This document shows, in pieces, positions 22,137-35,226 of a DNA stretch of 64,000 nucleotides (position 1 is its first letter; each line of letters opens with the position of its first letter). The notes beneath the pieces were generated by a model. That model saw nothing but the letters and a program-made list of their open reading frames with translations. It was not told where the DNA came from and ran no database searches. Where the stretch lies: NCBI GenBank assembly GCA_013368325.1, contig JAACJK010000005.1:372001-436000 (forward strand). Reading direction: 5' to 3'. The DNA is from Ephemerocybe angulata (taxonomy: Eukaryota > Basidiomycota > Agaricomycetes > Agaricales > Psathyrellaceae). A program made the position numbers and the translations under genes.

Positions 22137-25014
22137 TTATGTCGGACCGACACCCCAGACCTCCAAACCAACGCACTCAAACTCGACCTCTTTAGCCAGT
22201 TCACTCCCTCCGCTACCTCCCTTCCCAGTCGGCGCTCCACTGCACAGAACTTCATTTCCAAAGGTCACCGAAGGCGCAGAACTCCCTTGTAGAAGCGTGT
22301 TGTCTATCCAGAGCGCATAACTCGTACCACCACCCCCAAATCCAATGTACTCGGCATCGCAAATTGCGAAGTACGAGTTCCGGCCTGTGGGCTTGAAAAC
22401 CTGAAGGGCCTCTGGTTGCGCGGTATACTTCCACAGGAAGCTATAAAGAAATAGATGAGTAAGTCCTCCCATACTCATACATGAATGATAGATAACTCAC
22501 GAGTCGCCACCGCCATAAAACCCCTTCGCCTTCCTCCCCATACCTTCAGCTATGAACGCACCAAACGCGCTTTTCTCTTCCTTAGCACTATCCTCGGCCT
22601 CTGCATCCCGTATAATTACAATGGCACCATTCATTCCTATGAATGGCTGTGCGGTTTTACGATTCTTTTCCGGCGCCTCACAGTTGGTATACAGCGTGTT
22701 TAGACTGATGCCATGCTGATCTAGTGAATATAACAGTGTCCAGGTTCGCGGAAGGCGTGACAGTGGGGGCAAGTAGGGTCGTAGCTGTTGACAACCGCAG
22801 TCAGAACGATTGCAAGGGAGAGGTAGGTCTCTGACGCACCAGTTCAGATATTCCCCCAGTAAGAATCCCAACTGTACTCTCCTTCCTTCCCTTCAGCTCA
22901 ACACCACCCACCATCCTCTCGATGAGCTCGCCGACTTTCTTCGCACTTCTTGTCCCTTCCCGTTGGACCACAGGCGAAGTTGCACTCCTCTCGTGTCCAT
23001 TACCAGTCATGTTGGTGAGGAACTCGGAATGGATTCGAGATTGTGGTGCAGGAACCGTATTCCGCTGTGCAGCAGCAGGTGACGAAGAAGCTGAAGTCGC
23101 AGACGACGACGGTGATGAGGAAGATCCCCACCCGAAACCAAGCTTCGACCCAAGCGTTTGATACAGCGGTACAATCGCCTCTTTCGCCTTCTTCGCACCG
23201 CCCTGCCTACCCCTCTGAAGCTCTTTATCCCTGCCGCCACTCGAGGAATGTGGAGCGCTCTTCCGCGCCGTCGAAGCAGAACTGACTGGGCCCCTGCCTC
23301 CATCCAAGTCCCGCTCAAGTTGATCACTGAATCCCTTGTCCCAATCGTACCCGTCCGGCCTGAATCCAGGCGCACCGGCTATCGGCGCAAAATTGTGCGT
23401 TGCAAAGGGGTTGGCATTCAAGCTCCCTTTCCCCACAACAGGAGATGCCTTGTCCGACCCGAAACCGACACTGAGTTTACTCGACCTCACGATGCCGCCG
23501 GTTCCAAGCGGAGCAGCAAAAGGCGACTCGTGCGTGATCTTCGCATCCTCGATCTGGCTCTGTCTCCTACTACTATTCGGCGAAGGTGTTCTTGACCCAG
23601 ATCCCCTGGAATGCGTAGGAGGGGTGAGGGTGTGGCTGTCGTTCCATCTTGCCTGTACGGTCTCCAAGCTCGTCCGCGCTCGAGGAAGGGGCCGAGCGGT
23701 GTGGCCGTGTACGCCCTGTTCATGCGCGTGTCGATGTTCAAAGTACTCCCCTTGCGACTCTGGAGGCGGTGATGAGGTCGTGGCGGAACCTTCGATGATG
23801 GTGGGCGGGGGTGATGCCGTGAAGATTCCGGCGACGTGAGGGTGTGATGCGTGCGGATGTTCTTCAGACCCAGACGACGACAACGAGCCAGGAGTCGACC
23901 CCGAAGCACCCTTCCACAGGCCCCATAGGCCGCCGAGCGTACCGCCGTACGAGCCGGTCGTATCTTCTCCTTCCCATTCGCCTCCAGAGCTAACAACAGG
24001 CGGGGCGATGTGTGTAGGCATTGTCCGCGTCTGAGCCGGGGACTCCGGTCTCCCTTCCGCGCTCGCCCCTCTCAGTCCCCAACTCTTGGATCTCGTCCGT
24101 ATTATTGGAATGGGCAGTGGGGCCGTCTCGGCAGGCTCCCTCCCTGTGAAGTAGTCGTGGTCGATGAGGCCTAGGTGTTGGGCGATGATTTCAGTCTCGT
24201 CTTTCGCTGTCGGAGCGGCCATGAGAGCCCGCGTTGTGGTCTCCGATGGGCGGTTCGCGGAAAGTGGAGGGGGTAGAGGCGGAAGGGGGGTGGTCACGTC
24301 CCTGGGGGAGCGCCCAGGCAATGGAGACGGCGTCGACGCTAGCGGGTGAAGAAGTGCTGTGTTCGGTGGAGTGAGGGGCGGCCGGGCGTGGTAGTCGATG
24401 GTATTCCCGTAGCCGCCATGGCCAGGGGTCGGTGTGGCTGCCCTCGACGTCGAAGCCGATCCTCCAAGTCCAAGGCCTATACCGCTTCTGGAGACGAACG
24501 GCGACTTGGGCGGCGGAATAGGCGGTGGACTGGGCAATCCTTCCTCGTCTTTCCTCTCCCGAAATACGGGGTCAGAAAACAGGCTTAGGCCGCCTGATTC
24601 GTATTGCAGAATGTCGGCGATGTGGTTACCAGTGGGCTTTGGTGGAGGAGGCGGAGCAGCGGACAGGGGAGTTGATGGGGTGAGTGGGGTTTCGGCAAGC
24701 GACAGTGGGTTGGCAGGCGTCAAGGGATTGAGCGAAGGTAGTTGGGGGCCATGTGGTGCTGTGGATGGCGGGGCGTCGACAAAGTCCCCAAAGTCATCGG
24801 ATGCTGTCGAGGTAGGTCGATTGAGCGATGTAGAGGTGGGCGGTGTGCTGGAAGAGGAAGGTTCGGGGGATATAAGTGCCTCTGAATCCAATAGCGGCAG
24901 CGTTTCTGCTGCTGGTTGTCGCAGCATTTCATCCTCTGGAGTCACTGTGGGTTGCACAGTGGCATCCTGTTCAAGGTCCTGGGCGCTGTTCGGTGGGGCT
25001 GAAAGGGGGTCCAT
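22137..25014 (-). CDS. TLDc-domain protein (OXR1-like), 920 residues
   Basis: Exons 25014-22840, 22784-22501 and 22440-22137. The first 720 residues are Pro/Ser-rich and disordered, with a Pro-rich part (about 200-340). The C-terminal 190 residues form a TLDc domain: LSRLPRTWTLLYSLDQHGIS, then FIGMNGAIVIIRD, FGAFIAEG, FLWKY, a TGRNSYFAICDAEYIGFGGG motif, YALWIDNTLLQGSS, FGNEVLC, and the closing FECVGLEVWGVG. TLDc proteins protect against oxidative damage and, in several eukaryotes, bind and regulate the vacuolar V-ATPase. I start at MDPLSAPP (25014); the frame is open 82 codons further upstream. No membrane segment is seen. Confidence 0.88.
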
Positions 25015-26349
25015 CGTGATGCCGTTAAATTGGTCTGACGAGGGTATCCTGCAATCGAATCCTGTCAGTAAGGCAGTCCGCCGGCTCGTCGATAACAACG
25101 AGGTTGATTCATGATAAGCTACACAGCCAGCCTCTGGGCCACTGATGTGGAATATCGAGGCTATAGATAGAATCCCTTTCAAAGTCACTCGTACACACCT
25201 CCGGATCCGGGTACCCCTGTCGCCGTGCAAAGCTCCAGTTGAGTTAGATCGCGACAACACCTAATTTAGTGGTTCCTTCGCCACAGCTGACTTCAATGCC
25301 AGTCACCGGAAAGCATAGTCCAAAGCTCACTCTCTTGCTCTGGGTGCACCGAAATCGAAGCTCCTGGGCGCTCGTTGACCCTTCCACTTCAGTGAATCAA
25401 TCGAAAACGTGGCTTGACGTGTAGATCTCGTCTTCTCTTCTTGTGCTGTGGTTGGCTTTCCGTAGATCTTCTCTCCGCCGGACGAAACCAGTCGTTGACG
25501 GTAGGTGCTGGTAGGAATGGTCGTGGTTTGCATCGAATGAATCAGCCTGGGAAAACGGTATTCTGGGTGACACGCTGACGCATGGTCCTGGATTGGGCAG
25601 GGCTCCGATCAGGTCAGATAGGGGCTCCATACCCGATTCGCATCTACCTACCTACCTACCCAAAGCGTACTATCCCTAGAGAGGCTCACCCTGTATGTTT
25701 TATAAGAAGCAATAGTTAACCTTATTCCACATTTTGCGAGTTACGCAAATATCCCTGCAAGCTAGAGGAGTAAACAGAAGAATAAAGGATTTGTTGCTTC
25801 AAGGTAAGTCCAAAGCCAAGAGGGAAAGGGGGGAAGATCTGGCTTTCACATTGAATTTCTCCCCGAACTTTCAGGTCACTCGCCAATTCCAAGGTAGTGG
25901 TCGGCGAGAGGCCAACTGGTCACGATGAAGACCTGTCCAGCGGAACGAGCGCCCATACCATTCGGCGTCTAAATTTAATCACTGCCCATCAGATGGTGAA
26001 GATCACTTGACCCCTTTGCAGGCGCCTATGGGGGAACATAGGTTCACCTGAGACCTCTGCATTTCTGGCACTGCCCTTTGAGCCCTGAGTGAATGTGTGC
26101 TTGCAACGAGGCAAGGTTGATAACGGTTTGTATCGCCTGTCACGCCCAACGTCGCGCCCAAGGAGAACATGGCCGAATGAGCGGAAATGGAATTGCATCG
26201 ATCGATAAGATGGCGCCCAGGCGAATTGAGCCTCGCCAACCTGAGCATCACACTTTAGGGCCATATAAAGGGTTCGTGATTCCACTCGCAAAGGACCCGC
26301 ACTATCTCACGTCCGCATCCTATCTCACTCATAGTACTACCTGACCAGT
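25015..26349. other. Divergent intergenic region between TLDc and metacaspase genes
   Basis: It carries both promoters, with TATAAAG at 26264-26270 about 80 bp before the metacaspase start. Short minus-strand frames at 25327-25630 have no recognisable product and were not called. Confidence 0.5.
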
Positions 26350-27918
26350 ATGGGACGCCGTCGCCAACAGGAGGAGGAAGAGCACGAAGAAGAAGAGGAG
26401 GAGGAGGAGGAGGAGGAGGAGGAGGAAGAGGTCGAGGAGGAAGATGCTGAAGATGAGGAAGAGGAAGAGGAAGAAGAGGAGGAGTGGGCGTACTCCAAGT
26501 GTACGGGAAAGAGGAAGGCTTTACTCGTCAGTTCTCAGACTTCGCATCCTATTCAGATACTCACCACATCGACTTCAACCTTCTACTTTAGATTGGAATC
26601 AACTACTTTGGCTCAACTGCCGAATTGCGTGGCTGCATCAACGATGTCGAGAACATCTACGCTTTCATTACTGGTGCGAGCCGATAGGCATTTCTCGCCT
26701 GCTTCATTAATAACACTGGCCATATACGCAGAGAACTATGGCTACGACCCCGATTACATCCGTGTTCTCAGAGACGACAGCGAGGACCTGGATGACCAGC
26801 CCACCAAGGCTAACATTGTACGTCCTCGTCCCTCTAGTCCACGGTCCACATATTGATTATACGCCGAAAGCTTGCAGCAATGCAGTGGCTCGTTGAGGAT
26901 GCTGAAACAGACGATGCGCTGTTCCTTCACTGTAAGTATGATAAACCCTTTTTTGAGAGTAACACGGTCTCTAACGTCTGCCTTGACTCATAAGACTCAG
27001 GACACGGCAGTCAGATGGAAGATACTGACGGCGATGAGAAAGATGGAATTGACGAAGGTGAGCAAGTCCTACCGTTGCTGTCAAAGAACAAGGATGTTTC
27101 TAACCTCTTATCCACTTAGCACTTTGCCCCGTCGATTACACTGATAGCGGGCTCATCGTTGACGATGTGAGTATTGAGATCCGATGTATATATGCGCGGT
27201 GCTCATTTGTCTATCAGGTTCTCAACGACATCCTCGTAAAGCCTCTCCCACTTGGCTGTCGTCTCACGGTGCTCTTCGACTCCTGCCACTCCGGCTCTGC
27301 GCTCGGTACTCCCTTCTGGTTACTTTATACAGAAGACCCATTCTAACTTTCCTTCGACCAGATCTCCCCTATATGTATGACGCAGACGGCGCCGTGATTG
27401 AGAATAGTGCTTTAGAGGACTCGAAGGCTGCTATTCTCGAGGCGATGCAGGCCCACGCGAGCGGCGACATGGAAGGCCTTCTCCGTTCCGCCCGCAACAT
27501 GTCGCTGGTTGCGACTGGCCGTGCATCTGCAGCCCATGCAAAGACGAAGAAGGAGAAAGGCAGCCCCGCGGACGTCATCTTCCTCAGTGGATGTAAGGAT
27601 CACCAGACGAGTGCTGACGCGATTGAAGATGGCGAAGCGACGGGGGCTGTCAGTCATGCTTTGGTAAAGACTTTGAGTGCGGCCATCTCATCTGTTTACA
27701 TTGTCCGTGTTGCGTTCTGACGTGTTTCGTCTACAGCTGAGGAACCCGAGCAAACCTACCACCAGCTCCTCATCAACATTCGCACAATCCTTCAAGATAA
27801 GTATACCCAAGTTCCTCAGTTGTCCAGCTCTCACCCAATTGTACGTTGATGTTCGTTTTCGCCCTCGCCATTCCACTAACAAGGGTACTAGGACACGAGT
27901 CTTGATTTCATTCTCTAA
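26350..27918 (+). CDS. Metacaspase with poly-glutamate N-terminus
   Basis: Cysteine peptidase of the C14 caspase-like fold, cutting after Arg or Lys and linked in fungi to stress responses, ageing and proteostasis. Exons: 26350-26526, 26592-26673, 26732-26817, 26871-26931, 26995-27057, 27120-27166, 27218-27305, 27362-27676, 27737-27840 and 27892-27918, giving 349 residues. After the prodomain come [24 protein letters not shown], the catalytic His in YSGHGSQ, the catalytic Cys in [24 protein letters not shown], and the end [14 protein letters not shown], all typical. The prodomain (about residues 6-45) is almost pure Glu rather than the usual Pro/Gln-rich region. Confidence 0.93.
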
Positions 27919-28124
27919 TGTATTGCCGCCCGTTATGTGAAAAGAGATTAAACAAGTGTAGAGATCGTGTTTCGCCTGCGCGTATGTAATGCCATTTTGT
28001 TGCGTACGTGGGGGTTGGGGGAATCGACTCTCGCTGAGATGCAGCCTTAGCACAACGCACGGTGAGGTAGATATACATCGAAGGCAGTCTCGAAAGTCCA
28101 AGTAAAGTATGTATTAACGGCACA

Positions 28125-29936
28125 TCACTGAAATACAATCGAAACGACACGCTGTCCCATATAATCCCTCTCTTGAGCTTCCAGACTCCAGTGCCTTACG
28201 CCTTTCATCAACGGGATACACCTCTTTTCTCCCCTGGTTCCTCCCAGAACGTCGACCAGGCCCTCCTCCTCATCGGCTTCATTCTCACACTCATCGTCTA
28301 GTGCGTCTCGATTGATATCATCGGCCCAAATGACACCGACACCCCGCCCTTGTCTCTCAGACATTCTGTTAGCGTGTTTCCTAGTGATCCATGCCCTGTA
28401 CTGCGTAGAGCGATGCTGTTGATGCAGTTGATGATGCAGCTCGAGTGCGGAAGAAGCTGTGTGACGAACGACCCTACGAGATGTAGTGGGGAGTGCTGGG
28501 GTGGGAGGAGGGGTCGGGGACTGGGCGATGAAACGATAGGAGTTCGAGCTTTCGTTATCGCCCACGTCCTCCGATCCTTCAGGGGCGTATTCCTCTGCCT
28601 GATACCTGAGTTCCTTTGATTCGCAGTCAGTCTCCGGAAACCAACGTCTCAAATCTGGATCGTCGAGTAACGAGGTCAAGTCTGAGCTGCTGATATCCAG
28701 AGATGGCGCCTCATGACTGAAGGCAAAGGATACCGGCGTGGCGTTGGTCTCCATGTCGTCCTCATCGCATTCTTCGTCGTGCCCCATTGATAGAGCAAAG
28801 CTGTAGGCGTCGGAGCTCAGATGAGCTGTCGTTGCTATCGACGCCTTGAAGGGTCCGCGCGAATGAGAAGAGGTGAGAACGGAAGAAAGAGTGGCCTGAC
28901 GGTGGTGTGAGGAAGGGCGATTGGGAAACCTATTCGAAGCGCCGTCTTCGTGCTGTGGTGTAGGGACCCTCGATACCTCGGCACGTCTATGCCCTGAAGA
29001 AAGGAAATGGGGATCAGTCATATCTTGACCATTGAGTTGACGTACCTTCGACCTTAATTCTTCTGCCGTGTGCCCTGATATGAATCTTCATCTCCTCTGC
29101 GCTGCAGCCCTCCGGACCCTCCCACCACGCACGTTCTGAGTCACAATAGCCTTCCTTCCTGTACGTAGACTCGACACAACGTCTCTCCGTCCTGTAGTCG
29201 TAAAACTGCGTCTTCCCAATACTTCCGCGAGAGTTAATGGTCAGGGAGTCGCCAGACGACGGGAGTCGAGGAAGGGGTCCTGTTCAAGTCGTCAGATTTG
29301 ACCTTCACAGAGGTGGGTAGAGTCGACGTACGGTTGAGGGGGTCTGAAGACCTCTGTTGAACTTTGCTTGAGCCAGGAGAGGTACTAACAGTGCCTATGG
29401 ATGGTCTTGGTTAATTCTGAACTTCAAAACCAATATCGAGCGATCGACATACCAGGGCCTTCATCCAAGGCAACAGCGCCGACTACGTGTGTACAGTCCT
29501 CCCTATTCCTGGAGGACATCTCTATCGGGACCCGTTCCCAGTCGTCACTCTCGCCAATGAAACTGGCGCAATCCTTTGAGTCATCGTCAATGGGAGGATA
29601 TCCTGATGCTAACAGTCAGTTTGTCGATGAGACACGTGTGGATTTCGACGTACTGCTCATCAGTGTGCGGCCTTCTTTGCTAACTTCTAGCGCCTCGATA
29701 GTGGCATACTTGTTGATAGAACGCGTTACTGGGATTCGCTTCTGTTTCTTAACTCCCTCTCGTGTTTTCCGCAACGCGTCGGGTGAGATTGCGGGGACAT
29801 TCAGGGATTCATGGACAATATTGGGGGGACATAGATGGATGCGAAGAGGGCGTGGGGATTGCGTTTTCTGAGATTGTGTGCTCCTCCGCGGCTCTGGTTG
29901 CGCGTTACTGTACTCTAGATCCTTCATTGGTAGCAT
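28125..29936 (-). CDS. Unknown protein, 534 residues
   Basis: Exons 29936-29654, 29608-29453, 29394-29332, 29279-29046 and 28993-28125 join in one open frame with canonical GT..AG introns of 45-60 nt. No known domain is recognised. A conserved-looking central block (FYDYRTERRCVESTYRKEGY, continuing with DSERAWWEGPEGCSAEEMK) has Cys, Trp and charged residues and may be a small folded unit. The rest is acidic and Ser-rich, with the acidic run DEECDEDDMET and a basic stretch RVVRHTASS. It is convergent with the metacaspase gene (206 bp apart). An upstream exon cannot be excluded. Confidence 0.65.
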
Positions 29937-30639
29937 TCTGAGTCTGGCCTCTGGTGATAAAATCAGGATGAAACTCCGTCGATAGGAATGAGGACTTGGA
30001 CTTTACCTGCCAAATTTTCGGATCGGTTGCAGGGAACGAGATGGAGAACTCTGGGGAAGAATAGCGATATCCTTTGACTCGTCTTGCACCTAACTTTATA
30101 CCATCAAGGACCCCCGCCAGAGTCGGGCAACACGCATGCACAGCACCTTGCACAAACGACGATGCCCGAAAACCATGTCTCTCGCGACCGGGTGGTAAAT
30201 TAGGGTAAATTCAACCAATATCCCTTCTAAATGCTGTTCATTCATTCGGAAAGGGTACAGCTTATCCATTGGTTGACAATCGCTGCCATGAGGTCGTTGT
30301 TGCCTTTGTTTCGCGGGACGGACAATGAGGAGTGAAAGAAAGAAACGAACCGCCGGAAGCAATCCAACTCACATTTTCACACGCGAAATATATGGCGGCC
30401 ATTGACGTCAGGGGCTGAAATCCATATCTAAGCGCGCAATATGTAGTTGCAACTCAGACAAAACTCAGATTAAAACAGGCTTGCAGTGTCAGTGGGAATT
30501 TAGAGCCCATGCATGGGGCTGGTATACTATATAGTTATCCCTATAATAATAGGTCAGGAATCTTGGGCGGTATAGACAGTCTAAGTGACGAAGGAAGCGT
30601 AAACGCCAGCATTTATCACTGTAAGCCATCCACCCGGTA

Positions 30640-30900
30640 AAATCCCCCGGGCATCTGCTGGGAGTCCCCGGATTTTCGCTGGGGGTACCTGGGTGTCCCC
30701 TGGACACCCTGGATATCAGCTGGATTCGTCCTCAGGGCATTCACTGGGCGTCCTGGACATGTACTGGGTGCACTGGGCGTGTACTGGGTGTACTGGGCGT
30801 ATACTGGGCGCACTGGGTTACCACCGGGAATGCCCCCTGGGCATTAACTGGGTGCAGATTACACCCACTGGGTGGGTGCTGGATATCAGTATACGGGTAT
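30640..30900. repeat. ACTGGGCGT-rich degenerate repeat tract
   Basis: Many short iterations of CTGGGYGTR (for example ACTGGGCGTGTACTGGGTGT) form a degenerate minisatellite. A related tract in opposite orientation lies at about 35930-36200; both also contain a CCATCCACCCGG block. Confidence 0.6.
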
Positions 30901-31207
30901 ATGCTAATCTTACATCAACTGAGTGCCCACGGAGATTGGTTAGCGCTTCATTTTTGGACTTGCGTGTACCTGGGATCCCGGGTGAGGACTGGACAATGAT
31001 CATTTGAACATTTGGCGGGACCTGAGCAGGACGAGGGCACCGGTGACCAACCGGTGACCGATCGTCTTGCGATCATAAGTCCATTCAAGCGGAGCTATAA
31101 CATTGTAGATATAGATCAGCCGCCGCGGGAGGTCGATGATTGCACCCTTCTTGACTCCTTCCTGTTTCCCGCCACATCTGCTCCTGTCCTGGCGTACATC
31201 GGAGAAC

Positions 31208-31397
31208 GGGTATATGGTGTGTAACACAGCTCTCATTTATCTCGCCCTTACTCATTCATTCACCTCAATGGCGTAGAACTGTTAGCAAGGCTATCGGGCG
31301 TGCATCGGGTGTATGGTGCGTAACACAGCTCTCATTCATCTCGCCCTTACTCATTTATGCACCTCAATAGCGTAGAACTGTCAGCAAGGCTATCGTC
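31208..31397. repeat. 100 bp tandem duplication
   Basis: A unit containing AACACAGCTCTCATT and CTCGCCCTTACTCATT occurs twice, from about 31209 and about 31309, with only a few mismatches. Confidence 0.75.
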
Positions 31398-31717
31398 GAC
31401 ATCACCATAACACTTGAGCTGTGGCCAGGACTTGCGCCTGGCATTTACGAGTCCGTTTCGGCAATCGTGACCTGCGTAACATTTGAGAAATGAAGTGCAG
31501 CCGCAGGACCCCGTTTTCTCACTGGAAATATGGTTATAGATGGTTCTGAATGGTTTAAGAATACTTGGCCTTTGGAAATGCATAATATTGATCAGCTCTG
31601 AATGCCGTACAAAAGGCAGACGTTCTACACAGTGAATCTTGGAGGGAAGTTGGAAGGAGTTGGGAAGGAGTGCCTGACCTTCAGCACTAACATCCGACAC
31701 ATCTACGACCGGGCGCC

Positions 31718-32840
31718 ATGCTCCCCGTAGGCCCGAACTGCAATTCCGTCGGGAACACCTTGGCACATGTCCCGATAGCCTACGCGACGATAGGCTTCTT
31801 GATCGGTTCGTCCTTGACGGCCTCGATGATGTGGTACTCCTCGATGCCGCCAACTTCGCGCAGGAGGAAGAGCATCTTGCATTCGGGGTCCACTTTGTAG
31901 CGCAGGAGGTGGTCGATGAAGGTCGTGCCGGGGTAACACCATCGCCGATGTGGCGATTCCCCCGTAGGTGGCATTCGTAACGAGCGAGAGGATGTTGTTC
32001 AGCTTGTTGGACATGCCTCCGGACTTGGAGACGTAGCCGACGGTTTCAGGGTGTTAGAGCTTGGACGCGATGATGTTGTCCATCAAATGCAAAATCAGAA
32101 ACACGATACGAAATAGAGAAGAGACGACGTACCCTTCAGAATTTCCAATCCTGAAGCATCCAGGCTTGATACCACCAACACTAGCAGGGCCGCGACACAC
32201 GAAAATCTTGACCTGGTGCGCGATAAGCTGGTTCTTGTACTCGTTGAGCGGACGGATGATGCCCTTAAAGGTCGTCGATACCACCGCTGATAATGAGGAT
32301 CTTGCCTTCGGGGTTAGGCGTGCCGCGGGTGATCAGTTCGACGATTGTCTTGGCGTACTCGTACGTCTGCCCCTCGATGGGTGCGCCGGAGTACTCGTAG
32401 TGGGCGAGATCGTGTGCGGCAATAGCGTCGCTGTAGACGATGGAGGCGCTTCCTCCGGCCACCATGATCCAGATCCAGCCGTCGGCGTTGGGGACGGTGA
32501 GCTTGAGGGAAGCACCGGTCGTGGCGTCGAGCTTCTGGATGTAGGTAAGCAAAGTGGAGATCGACATAGACGCTGTATTCTCTGTGGGGACGTGGGTGAG
32601 GGTGTCGCGGGTAGGAAAGGGCTCCGATGTAACGGTGATGTTGAGGACGAGGGCCTTGGCATCGACGTCTCCGATATCCACACCGCCTTCGTGATGCAGA
32701 CGATAAAGGCCAAGGTGATAAATACGCACTGCGGGTATACGAATCTGAGAAAGTCGTGAAAGATAATAGCCTGAGGGGTATGAGACGGTGAATATAGACT
32801 AAGTCCCAAGCGCGTACCTGTTCTTCCTTGAGGACGATAA
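31718..32840 (-). pseudogene. ATP-citrate lyase pseudogene (internal part, frameshifted and deleted)
   Basis: ATP-citrate lyase makes cytosolic acetyl-CoA from citrate. Minus-strand pieces match it in order but in different frames: [27 protein letters not shown] with [109 protein letters not shown] and KKPIVAYAIGTCAK. About 100 residues are missing between DVDAKALVL and the [12 protein letters not shown] block, the segment after IFVCRGP is scrambled, and both N- and C-terminal parts are absent. This is a broken copy, not a working gene. Confidence 0.85.
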
Positions 32841-33659
32841 CAGCATCAGGGTTTCTAGGAGTCGCCCACGGCCCGTGATCTTCGCCTGAGCAGATGAGAG
32901 CCCCAGTCCTGGTAGATGCGACCTAGGAGACTTGGGAGGGCGATGTTTGTCCCTCTAGCTTCGCAAGGCTCCTGGTCTGCGCGTGTTTCTTGGTCTTGCG
33001 AGTCCCAGATCCAGCGTCTCTTGTTTCCGGCAGTGACTCTTACTCGGAGCCCGAGCTCCTACCCTGGTCAGTATCAAGTCAGTATCATTTCCGACCTCCA
33101 ATTCGTCCAGTTCAGCATCGAGGTCGGAGTCGATAAAAGTAATCGTCATCTCGTGGGAGAGCTACGAGAGCTGAGGGGTTGTGGTCTCCTGAGTATCGAG
33201 CGATAAGAAAGTGAGATGGGTTTGTGCGAACCCAACGGCACCCCACTCGCACTGACCATTACGACGCCGACAACGTGAACTCACACGCGACGACGTACGC
33301 AGACTTTCAAGTCGCGGCGACCGTGCAACGTCTATGAGGCATTAATTCAGACCTCCCGCTTTGCTCCTGGTTTCCTGGCTTACCTTCACCAAGAACTGAT
33401 TCCCTCAAGCACAATGGCGACGATGCTAGATGACAACTACACGGTGAACGCCGGGGCAAACGACGAAGCATTGTGTGCCCTGCGAAAACACTGTCAACGA
33501 CACCCAGAACACGCAAGAACGACGTTGAAGACTTACCGCATTCCCTGCCAGCACCCCGTCGCCTCTTCCGACGTTCTCAAGAGACTATCGCGACTCACCG
33601 CCATGAAACGCCGACAAGCACCCATCCCAAATGGCCCTGGACACCAATGAACCGCAATT

Positions 33660-33874
33660 GCTCCCCATCTCCTATCAGCCCCTGCCGACGTCTCACCCCT
33701 CAAGACGGAGAGCTAGTCGCGAAGGACAATGTCAGTGACGGGAACTTGGAAGGCCAGTACATCGTTATCTTGGACTTCGATAATGATGGTGCGGAGCTCA
33801 CCGAAATGACATATTTCCGCGGTTCGCGCCCCGTGGACTTGCTCTGGGCCGCGGCAAGGGGGAACTGCAGTTAG
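33660..33874 (+). pseudogene. Possible NTF2/SnoaL-like fragment
   Basis: A short + strand frame reads VSDGNLEGQYIVILDFDNDG followed by AELTEMTYF. This resembles the last strands of fungal SnoaL-like (NTF2-fold) proteins. No start, splice sites or rest of the domain could be found, so it is a weak call for a gene fragment. Confidence 0.25.
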
Positions 33875-35226
33875 GTCTTGCTCTAGAACGGGCACACCTC
33901 GGCCTACGGCAACCGCACAACGGCACCAATTGAGCATGGACACCCTACGGCGCAATGGCATCGGTAAGCAACCTATCGATCTCACGACAAGAGGGAATGC
34001 TTACCTTGAACTAGAATTTGATTCCAGCAGCTGGTATGCGCTGCTTTCCCGACGGCGCAGGTGAGCGAGGACTGGCGTCTCAGGTAAGCTACAAATCGTT
34101 ACCGAGGCTAACCGAGCCATATAACTATCTTACCTTCTGCATCAGGTCACGAAAGTCACTGCGCAGTGCGCCGGGCACACAGGCGGGTGGCGCGCACGCG
34201 CACAGTCGTACGATGTACTAGAGTACTTTGGTTTCAAACACATGGCTTACCTGTGTTGACTTATATATAATCTCGCGCGCTAGGACGACGTCAGAACACC
34301 CTCGAGACATGGACGGTCAGCTCACCATCGAGATCATCGGCCTGCCGCATGAGTGGTTTCGCGGGCCTGCCCTGCAGTAGAGAGGCAAAGGTGGTCGTAG
34401 GACATGGGTCCAAGTATCCGTCAGACTGGAATAAATCTATTCTGTAAACAAAAGGCTTACCGGTGTTGGCTTAGATCTATTTCTTGTGTGCTATAACGAC
34501 GTCAGCAACGAGCTCGAGGCTCAGGCAAATAGCGCACCATGGAAATCGTTGGATGGCCGCACGAGCGCACGCATGGGCGCTCAGCTCCAAGGTGAAATGT
34601 GGAGGTGCATGGCGTGTCTAGGGAGGGGAAGGTGAGCCTCGACCATACAACGAGTGGTCGTCACTCACCTGTGCCCGACGCGAGTGCCTGTACTTTTAAT
34701 GTGTGGATAACAAAGGGGTTTATTGAGAATTGAGCACAATGCGGAGCGCAGGGATGGGAGAGGAAAGGAGAAGACGGAGCGGTTGTCCTCGGGCTTCGAG
34801 AACAAGAATGATGGATCGGGATTTGCCGCACACAACATCGTTCCGTGCTTCGCGCGCCGTGGACTTGGGTCGTGGGCCGCGGGTGTAACACTGTGAGGAA
34901 ATTTGAGGGAGCTGAGGTCGTAGACATTGTGGTATGTTATGCCCAAACTTTAGACAGGCTGCAACCGATTTACCAACCCCCGAGCTCAGTCAGAGTTTTC
35001 TTTGTCTTTTCGTATTAGCCATCGAAAACTCATCATTCCGATTCATGTTGTAGAATCTGTACCAGTCTACATATTTCTATCATAGCATACAAATTAGTCC
35101 AATTGACAATATGATGGCTTTTACATGGAGGAGGAATGGTGCAATGCCAATGTTGAGTCAGGCGTCGCATTAGAAGTGGTTGGGGAAAATCCGTGCGCGT
35201 ATATTGGAAGGGACAACAGATGGGTG

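Larger units (their letters stand above)
29937..31700. other. Gene-poor repeat-bearing stretch
   Basis: No gene supported. It contains an ACTGGGYGT-rich repeat tract (30640-30900) and a 100 bp tandem duplication (31208-31397). Confidence 0.5.
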
